From Narthecium ossifragum (taxonomy: Eukaryota; Streptophyta; Magnoliopsida; Dioscoreales; Nartheciaceae): a DNA stretch of 64,000 nucleotides. Positions 57,005 through 64,000 of this stretch are shown here, in pieces. Position numbers and translations under genes: made by a program. Location of the stretch: positions 8,319,601 to 8,383,600 of the forward strand of contig OY986973.1 of assembly GCA_963920575.1 (NCBI GenBank). The letters are read 5' to 3'. The notes below the pieces were generated by a model, which was not told the DNA's origin, searched no databases, and saw only the letters and a list, made by a program, of their open reading frames with translations. Each line of letters starts with the position of its first letter. Position 1 is the first letter of the stretch.

Positions 57005-59064
57005 TGTTGATCCTAAGCTTGTTTTGATAATGCCAATAAACATTAAATGATAAAATATATGTTTAATATTAATTTCACCTTTAATTGGAAGTCTTAAATT
57101 TCATATTTGAGAAATTATAGTACTGATGGTCGATGCATGGATCGACTGCGAGATTGCACGGTGGATGCACCAAACTTGGCCAAATGAAATGTTCACTCAG
57201 GGTCGATCTAGGCATCGACCCTGAGAAGCCCTTTTCTTGACAGAGCCTCATGACCGATGCGGCGGTCGATGCACGGATCGATCCGTGGAGGTTGTTTGTG
57301 ATTTATATACTTTGGCTAAGTGTTGGCTTGGAGAGAAATTATTTTTTTAATTGTTGTAGACTCACGAACAATCTGTCGGTCGATGCGTTGATCGACCGCG
57401 GACAATGTTGACTCAAGTGAAGAAGCAACGGTCGATCGGAGTATTGAGTCTGATAAGCATTTTTCACAACAGAGGCTCACGGTCGATTTGGTGATCGATG
57501 GGTGGATGATGAGTCACTAAATATTCATAATTAAACCCCTTAATTTACCTTTTTTAGCCCGAGAATGTTTGTATTTGATAGTTTGTTAGTTTATTTCAGG
57601 TTTAATGAAGATTCAAGTTAGAAAACACAGAAAAAAACTAATATGTTAAAGTTACGCCGCTCCGCTGGAAGTTTGGAAAGAACTTGTTAAATTATCCAGA
57701 TAAATCCTAAATTCCTTAAATCTGGAGGACTTCTAGAAGACATTAAGAGCTACAATTTTCATGTTTGACACATTGCGAGATTCCTGACAGATTAATACTC
57801 GTTTTGAGGATTATGAAGATATTTAGATATTGAAAAACAGGTCCGTCGACGTTCAGGAGAATATTCGTTAAATATTCTAGATAAATTAGAATATTATCAA
57901 ATCTTCGGGATCTGATAGAAGACTTCAAATTTCGGCTTGATTGGACCCTGTTGCTACCGGAATAGTCTGTCAAGGATTAATCCAAGGAACCCGAGTTGTA
58001 GTAGAAGTCCAACTTAGCCTAAAACCCTAATTCTGGGAATTAACCTATAAAAGGGTGTTTGTTGGTCAAAAATGGGAGGGCCCCATAGAGAGAAAAGAGA
58101 GAATTAGGTATTGGATGATTTTCTGGAGAAAATGGAGCCATGGCATGGATCTCAATTATTCTTCATCGAATCTATGACTTCCATCTTTAATATGAGTAGC
58201 TAAATTTTGTACTAGGGATCTCATGAAGGTTTATTGTAGCTTTTCTGTATTTTTCTAGTTTGATACTTGTATTTCTTTCTGGACATGATCTTATAGATAT
58301 GTTTTTAATGATAATAGAGTTGAGGGAATAGAGTTCCTTAACATATATTGAGGCCTATCTGATTTCAGTGATTGATGGTAGAGATCTATAAGATCGTTTT
58401 GATGTGGTTTGTGAATAACCAATGAGATGTTTTATACTTAGTGATGATAGCTTGTGCTAAGTTTACCTTGAAGACAATCTATGCTAATCGAAGATAAAAT
58501 ATGCCTTTGAAAAACACTCACCTTCTTTTAGAGATTCATGTAAGCTTAAGAAGCTGTGAATCTATAATATCTAGATAAGAAAACAAGAGGATAACTAGAG
58601 AATACAGGAAGTGAAACTAAAGTGGATTCAGTAATTCCTAGGTTTTCTCTCATTAATATATTTCAATCTTTTTAATTGCTTTCTTAATTAGTTTTAATTA
58701 ATAAGTTTCCAAAACCCAAATCAATCCTTTTTCACTTTAGGATTAGAGTATTGAGAGTTAATTCTTGTTTCTCCTTAGTAATCAAAGTGTTCGTTGTAGT
58801 TTGACCACGTATTTCATCACTATTCTACCCCATAGTTTAGTATCTTGAATAAGGGTTTATAAATTTTATACTTGATTGAGTTTGCATCTGATTTAATGAC
58901 GCGTTTGCAAGTGATCAGTGGATCGATCGCGGCTTAAGAAGGCTGAGTTTTAAACCTGGCGGTCGATGTGGCTGAGTTTTGAACCTGGCGGTCGATGCGT
59001 GGATCGACCACCAACAATGCGCAGAGTAAAAAAACTAGCCGTTAGAGAGTTGAAGGGAGCTGTT
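57005..59064 (+). repeat. 3' LTR of element S, split and truncated
   Basis: It matches the 5' LTR from 27577: the same 'caataaacattaaatgataaaatatatg' start and ggtcgatgc-cggatcgac palindromes at 57130, 57260, 57375 and 58960-59010. It is interrupted by the solo LTR 57507-58917. A duplicated segment 'gagttttRaacctggcggtcgatg' lies at 58942-58995. It stops near 59064, where hAT-type sequence starts. Confidence 0.85.
57507..58917 (+). repeat. Solo LTR of family G (Athila-like)
   Basis: 1,411 bp, TGATGAGTCAC to CAAGTGATCA, with an exact TSD GTGGA (57502-57506 and 58918-58922). It aligns with the LTR at 20445-21721. A TATA box (cctataaaagg) is at 58045. Unlike the other copies its U3 lacks the GATCGATC array. 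The leader ends with 'catctgatttaatgacgcg' as in the 20445 copy. Confidence 0.92.
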
Positions 59065-59270
59065 GGTAGGGGTGAGCAAAACCGAACCGAACCTGAAGAA
59101 CCGAACTGAACCGAATTAGTTCGGTCCATTCGGTTCGGTTCCTCGGTCCATTCAGTTCGGTTCGGTTCTGCTAGGTAAAATAATTCGGGTTTCAGTTCGG
59201 TTCCGGTTCCTTAAAAAAAACTTCGGTTTAGAACCGAAGAACCGAAGTTTAACCAATGTACTCCTTATTT
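59065..59270 (+). mobile_element. hAT-type MITE fragment with CCGAACCGAA repeats
   Basis: TAGGGGTGAGCAAAACCGAACC starts a stretch made of ttcggttcggtt/aaccgaaccgaa words, the layout of a common plant hAT MITE. No partner end (…TGCTCACCCCTA) is found before the window ends, so it is truncated or its right part was replaced. The words form strong local stems (59215-59250). Confidence 0.6.
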
Positions 59271-59359
59271 ACCTTATTTTCTTACCTTCAGCTGAGCTCA
59301 TCCTATCCCTTCTTCTCCCGTGACCCGTCTCGACTCTAGTCCTTATCTATCTACCATGG

Positions 59360-59803
59360 CGTGGATCCCCATTTCCCCACAGGAGGGTGGCAGCTTCGTC
59401 GGCGGCCGCCTCGCGCACCCGCCGCACCCCTTCCGGCTTGATCGCCTCTTCTCCCTCTGCCGTAGCCCCTACCCCACCTCCACCGCGAACCTCGCCACGC
59501 TACTGGCGAACGGGTACTCCTCCAGGCTCCAGGAACCTTTTCCGTCCCTTTTCCCTCCTCATAACCACCACCCCTACTTGTATGCCACGACCCTCTTCGC
59601 CATTGCTGCGGCCGCGTCCTCCTTCGAGATCTATGAGCGCTCCCCAGAGCTCCGATCTCTGGAGCTCGAGCAGCCGCTTCACGATCCCGCCTTCAAGCAT
59701 CGCCTCGATCACTTCTTTCGTACCGAAGTAGCCGATCTCGAGGATGATGTCTAGCGCCGCGGCACCGATCTCCACGTTGGCGGAAGGGGAGAGGAGGGAT
59801 AGG
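59360..59803 (-). pseudogene. ARM-repeat protein gene fragment, antisense
   Basis: The minus-strand frame gives ANVEIGAAALDIILEIGYFG, TKEVIEAMLEGGIVKRLLEL and QRSELWGALIDLE. After frame changes it gives EYPFASSVARFAVEVG-stop-GLRQREKR and AIKPEGVRRVREAAADEAAT with LLWG. The order and the FAS-VARFAV-x-VG-x-GLRQREKR signature match the C-terminal part of plant armadillo-repeat superfamily proteins as I remember them. One stop and two shifts make it a fragment. GC-rich unlike its surroundings, it lies between hAT-type sequence and LTR F. The upstream end is cut at 59803. A longer plus-strand frame here (59356-59754) is its shadow. Confidence 0.65.
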
Positions 59804-62229
59804 TGTCGCGCCCCGGCCCAGAAAAACCCAACCGGACCGGGACACGAGGGGGGGTTCCTACATCTGCAAACAGCAACTGGCGGAAACAGTTACAACAAGC
59901 AGTCAGAGGACAGAAGTAAATCTAACAACTCCTATTATTACAAAACTACACATAAAATAGAGTTACATTAAGATTTATATAAACAGTCCTCAAGTACAAA
60001 AGATGTATAAAACTCAAAGGGTTACAGCATCAATAGTCTCCTGGAAAGCACAACAGAAACCATCCTGGCCCACAAACATGCCCTGACGTCGACGCGCCAC
60101 CGCAGGACGAGCAATTGGGGCCCACCGCGGGAGAGCTGGTACCTGCACCTGCAAACACCGCCCGAGTAGGAGTGAGCACTGGGCTCAATAGGGTTCTACT
60201 CTACGACACACACAAGGAAGGGGAAAATTGCAATTGAACTAGCTCTGTGCCAAGTACTGAGGCCTGCCAAGGACCCCATAAATCCCGTCAATAACCCGAA
60301 GGGTACCTGTCCAAAGTACGTCTCCGACAACCACTGCCTAGGGTGGACGTCCTCCGACAATCCCTGACACAGGGTGGACAAGGACGATACCTGTAGGACA
60401 CCCCTCTCCAAGCGGGACCTCCACACTTGGCGGAACAACCGTGGTTATGACAACCAACTCTCAGTACTCCAAGCAACAGAGCTAACACTACCCCCAAACA
60501 GCAGACTAACATCACTACAGGGAAACCCTAGGCATCTAATGCACAATCAACAATGCATGCAACAGTATAAACAAGCACAATCAAGGGCACAGGCTTGGCC
60601 CATTTATACTAAACATTCCCGAGGGTTCATGACTCCCTCGATTAACCACAAAGCGATAAAGGACATACAGCCAGCTCATTTATTCTACACAATCCCGGGA
60701 GTCATCACACTCCCGGTTCAACCACAAAGCGGTAACAAACAACAGTTATAGCAATATCACTAACATGCCATTCTCTGCTACCCTCAGACATTGTTCCTGG
60801 AAACACTGGGTCGATCCAAACATACCCATGGATCGACCCGACCGCCCTCAGTGAACAGGCCGCCTCGAGTGCAACCTGGATCGATCAAACATACCCATGG
60901 ATCGATCCTACCTGAAGTTCGATCGATCCAACTTACATGGATCGATCCGACTCGCAGTCCTTTCGATCCAACTTGCATGGATCGATCCTACTAGTAGTCC
61001 GATCGATCGGACTCGCAAGTTCGATCGATCCAACTCGGAAAGCCCAAGAACAAGAAGCCATTCTCTACATAGCAGCTAGTTGATCCGTCGATCCGACGTC
61101 CAATCGACGTCAGATTTGGGATCCAACCTAGCCTCCAGTAGATCTATATGCCGGTATCAACGTATCCAAAATCCAGAATCATCCAATGGCTAGATTGACG
61201 GGAAAACACTAATCAAAACCGCTAATCAAACTAACTTACCAGTTACTTGCTGCAACGCAGCCCTCCAGTAATAAATTCATAACAAATCGTAGGAAAATCA
61301 GAAAATTATACAATCAGTTGGGTTTGAGAGATAACTCCGAGATCTACAACTCTTATGTTCATCACAACCCAAGAACATGCACGTACGGATCGAAAAACTC
61401 ACCGCAAGCCGGCTATTCTTCAAGAACAGCAGAAACCGGAAAATCCGAGATTAAATATGCATAAATCCTACTAAAATCTCAACCAAAGTTCATGAAACTT
61501 AAACCAGAAATTATACTAAGCAACATGCATCCAAAAACACAAATACAGCAAGATCTAACGTCTAGATTAAGAGAAACCCATTAAACAAGTCACGTAGGTA
61601 GAACACCTACCGAAAACGCTAATCCTCGGCTGATTTCCCGCTAAACAGCCGCTAACCAAGCAACTAAACCACGCCAGGGATGTTCCTCACGCCGCCACGG
61701 ATCCAACGAGCCTTGGAACACCCAAAACGGTGGCCGGAAGAGGAAGAACGGTGGAGAAGAAGTTGGCTGCCGGGAAGAACATAGGAAGCAGAGCCGCGGA
61801 AGAAGAAAAAAGAAGAGGAAGAGAAGAGAAGGAAGAGAAGAGGAAGAAAAGGCCGGGGAAAGCCGGGAAGGCCGGGGAAAAGGGGGAGCAGAGGAGAGAA
61901 AGTCTCCGCTCCCCTGACAGTGGAGAGCGACGGCCACGACGGCCGTCCTCGCAACTCCAACGACAAGCTACAGTGTCCGATCGATCCAACTCCGAGTCCG
62001 ATCGATCCAACACACCAAGTCCGATCGATCCAAGACTGGCTGGATCGATCCAACACTAGCTTTGATCGATCCAGAGGTCAAAAACCTCCTAAACGGATCT
62101 AGTCAAACACAACCATCCATCAAAGGCTGTGCGCGCACGCGGGTGAGAAACTAACCGACAATGCTCAATTTACCAAACTGCCCTTGTGGTCAACAACGAG
62201 CTACAGGAATAGAGGGACAGGTCCTCACA
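59804..62229 (-). repeat. LTR of family T (copy F), with pol end attached
   Basis: 2,426 bp; plus-strand ends TGTCGCGCCCCGGCCC and GGACAGGTCCTCACA. Flanks (ATAGG, TCCTA) do not match. Instead the sense-upstream side (62230-62290) encodes the last residues of a pol, so this is the 3' LTR of a deleted element and not a solo LTR. GATCGATCC arrays are at 60810-61030 and 61975-62070. The GC-rich stretch 61640-61970 gives long meaningless frames on both strands. Confidence 0.8.
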
Positions 62230-62290
62230 TCCTAAAACCCTTAAAAGAAATCTCGTCCCGAGATTCGATAAAGGTAGGACTCGGAAACAA
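62227..62290 (-). pseudogene. Tekay/Del-like pol, last codons
   Basis: The minus-strand frame reads TFIESRDEISFKGFRM-stop, and the stop codon TGA is formed by bases of the LTR start (aTGTGAGG). A short 'DEI-(S/L)-(F/L)-(K/R)-G' tail ending in RM-stop at the 3' LTR is, from memory, a mark of Tekay/Del chromoviruses, which also have LTRs over 2 kb. This is the only evidence for the lineage of family T in the window. Upstream codons are not recognisable. Confidence 0.55.
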
Positions 62291-62299
62291 ACATGGGCT

Positions 62300-64000
62300 A
62301 ACTGGGACACATAGCCCTCCGGCTCAATTAATCAAAAAAAGAGTTGGGAAACTCGTTCAATTCGTTGGAGTTTAGGATTTTTCAATTAGTATTAGAGGGG
62401 CTCTTTAATTTAATTAGTAGACTTAAAACAATTAATTGTTAAAGTTAAAACAGATGTAGAGAATTATTATAACAATGGCATCTTTCTTCTTCGTATTATA
62501 ATAGATTATAGGAACGCATGAATCTTCATCGCCTCACATCCGGAAGGTATCTCTGAACCATTAAACTTTAACATAGGCGGCCTTTCGCAAAGGAAAAAAA
62601 AGGGTGCAAATTGCAAAAGTTTATTAATAAGGGAGATGTCTTTTCACAATTCTATATATTATAAGTTAGTTGGTAGGTCAAATTTTTTAAAAAATATATA
62701 GGAATGTGATTTATATAGAAAACAATATATTCTTAGTTTTATAGTCATAAAAACCCCACAACCCAAAAGATATGGTCTATTTCTGACTCTAGACCACGTT
62801 GGTTGACATTTAGCGATAGGCTGCTGTTAATGATTGATGATGCGCCTTGAGTGGTGAGATCCAGAAATGGTGTACGAAGGATTCGTGAATATAAAGACGA
62901 AAGATGGGTTTAATGGTTATGTTAAACTATATGCATATAAGCCTATTTTAATCAGTTTAACTTTTGAGATGATAGGTGATGCATGTTAATATGGTATCCG
63001 AGTAGAGTTTGAGACTTCAAAATTGTATGTGGCTATCTCAATCGTCTTAGACCACTTCTTGAATGCGATATTCATGTATAATGGACTCGTCCTTCCAAGG
63101 CGACTCGTGAGGGGGAGAAGTATGCGACCCATAAAAAAGAATTATAAAAACTAGGCCATAGGCCTCAAAGGCGGGCTTCAGCTAGGTAATGTAGAGCTCA
63201 GACCAAACATTGCTCTGGCCCCTCCCGGCATGCTTCCTAGGTCGAAGCCTGGACTAGCTAGCATGACCTGGCCCAAGCCAGACTTATGCACAGTTCTAAA
63301 AATAAATTTTTTTTATTATTATTAGATAAGCTGCAAGACTGAGATTACACTAACAGACTATCAGGTGAACGCCGCCGAGCCCCCGCCGTAAGGCTGGGAT
63401 TACAACTAGAATGCAGCTGCGAATTAAATGAAATTTCCAATCGATTTAAGTCGGATCCAACTGATTCAAATCAAACACCATCTTCTTTCATGAATCCGAT
63501 CTTACCACCGTTCAGACAACCTATTTGGAATTTGGATACTAATATCAAACTATCTAGCAAGAATTCATTGATCAAATTAATACTAGCTTTAGGTTGGATC
63601 AAGCCCGAATCTCACTGTTCTGAGTTGTCATTTAATTGGGCCGGACTGGATTCCTTTAGCATGCAGTACCATGTAACAAACTGAGAAACGAAAGGTAGGT
63701 TTCCACTCCATGATCTTATTCATTCATATTCCAGTCCCCTTACTATATAATAAATCAGGAGATATGTCGACCCACAAGATCGAAGCAGGCAAACAAAGAT
63801 ACTAATTAATTAATACCCTAACAGAAACCTTGATCTCATATAAAGTACTGCGCTCCTGCTCTTATTTCCTCTTCAACCAAGGCTGTATCTAACAACTCGA
63901 CTCTCTTTCCAAATTATGGGATCCTGCATGTATATGAGAAAGCACGATTAGGGTTTAAATTTCAAAAACATATGCATTCAAGTAAGTTGACACACATATA
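62300..64000. other. Unassigned region at the right edge
   Basis: 1.7 kb, AT-rich, with no ORF over 65 residues and no family signature. Noted only: a purine run gagggggagaag at 63110-63121 that could be an old polypurine tract, two related words (gcaagactgagattaca at 63332 and gtaaggctgggattaca at 63388), and GC-richer sequence at 63150-63290. I see no gene, tRNA or terminal repeat pair here. Confidence 0.5.

Larger units (their letters stand above)
27577..59064 (+). mobile_element. Element S: SIRE-like Ty1-copia retrotransposon carrying nested insertions
   Basis: 5' LTR (27577-28510 plus 47410 to about 47488), primer site near 47491, gag, protease, integrase, RT and RNase H in copia order, an extra ORF after pol, polypurine tract at 56991 and a 3' LTR from 57005. 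Nested in it are element H (28511-47409), a Mutator MITE (47998-48129), and solo LTRs at 54559-56668 and 57507-58917. Without these it is about 9 kb. Two CCHC knuckles in gag, a coiled-coil gag segment and a third ORF fit the SIRE/Maximus lineage. The 3' LTR is cut at about 59064, so its outer TSD is unreadable. Confidence 0.85.

Noticed and set aside
59356..59754. Plus-strand ORF of 130-144 residues (MAWIPISPQEGG...) as a gene
   Set aside because: The antisense strand carries ARM-repeat signatures in three frames, so the plus frame is a shadow of a GC-rich coding fragment.
61641..62059. Overlapping ORFs in LTR copy F
   Set aside because: Same composition artefact as in copy C; the homologous parts of other copies are not open.
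59799..62234. TSD for LTR copy F
   Set aside because: ATAGG and TCCTA do not match, and pol codons adjoin the LTR, so it is a 3' LTR of a deleted element.
1..64000. CRISPR arrays, rRNA or tRNA genes
   Set aside because: No regularly spaced short repeats with unique spacers and no tRNA box pairs were found; tRNA-like words are primer binding sites only.

Overview
This is a repeat-dominated window from a nuclear plant genome. I find no intact cellular gene. Nearly everything recognisable is a transposable element or a gene fragment, and the elements sit inside one another. Plant-specific families (Athila-like, Tat-like and Tekay/Del-like Ty3-gypsy; SIRE-like Ty1-copia; DUF4283-type LINE; Mutator, hAT and PIF/Harbinger non-autonomous elements) and a fragment of the plant cell-wall gene GAUT8/QUA1 make a land-plant origin secure. 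The captured exon fragments are very GC-rich in an AT-rich background, which fits a monocot, but the species cannot be named from sequence alone.

Layout. (1) 1-4037: two LTRs of one long-LTR family (called T here, Tekay/Del-like) in opposite orientation, around and inside the end of a chromovirus pol. (2) 4038-21721: the 3' end of a plus-strand Athila-like element. Into it a minus-strand Athila-like non-autonomous element (4201-20416) inserted. That element in turn received a solo T-family LTR (7233-10149), a complete non-autonomous LTR element (10993-15550) and a PIF/Harbinger-like element (17061-18646). (3) 21722-25245: a T-family LTR fragment, a Pack-MULE candidate carrying a GAUT8 fragment, and a minus-strand Athila-like remnant in which an LTR is fused to the integrase end. 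(4) 25926-27576: LINE ORF1 remnant split by a hAT MITE. (5) 27577-59064: a SIRE-like Ty1-copia element. Its 5' LTR is interrupted by an 18.9-kb Athila-like element (28511-47409). The 5' LTR of that one holds a Tat-like element (29530-36271), and its RNase H holds a solo T-family LTR (40965-43334). The SIRE body also holds a 132-bp Mutator MITE and two solo LTRs. (6) 59065-64000: a hAT-type fragment, an antisense ARM-repeat gene fragment, a T-family LTR with the last codons of its pol, then about 1.7 kb with nothing I can assign.

The insertion order is directly readable. Six target-site duplications (TSDs) of LTR insertions are exact: TACCC, AAGTA, CTCCT, ATTTT, GCAAA and GTGGA. Three more are near-exact. 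The DNA-type elements show TTA, CCGAAGCA and ATTTTACTA. Removing each insertion restores a readable host element. All retroelement coding regions carry stops or frameshifts, and several have lost catalytic residues, so nothing here looks autonomous now.

The observations most worth a second look are: dense GATCGATC-type palindromic arrays upstream of TATA boxes in LTRs of unrelated lineages; the GAUT8 Pack-MULE; in-frame 186-bp repeats in a non-autonomous Athila-like element; a conserved motif present twice in the 3' non-coding region of two Athila-like elements; and two independent deletions that fuse an LTR to an integrase C-terminus.
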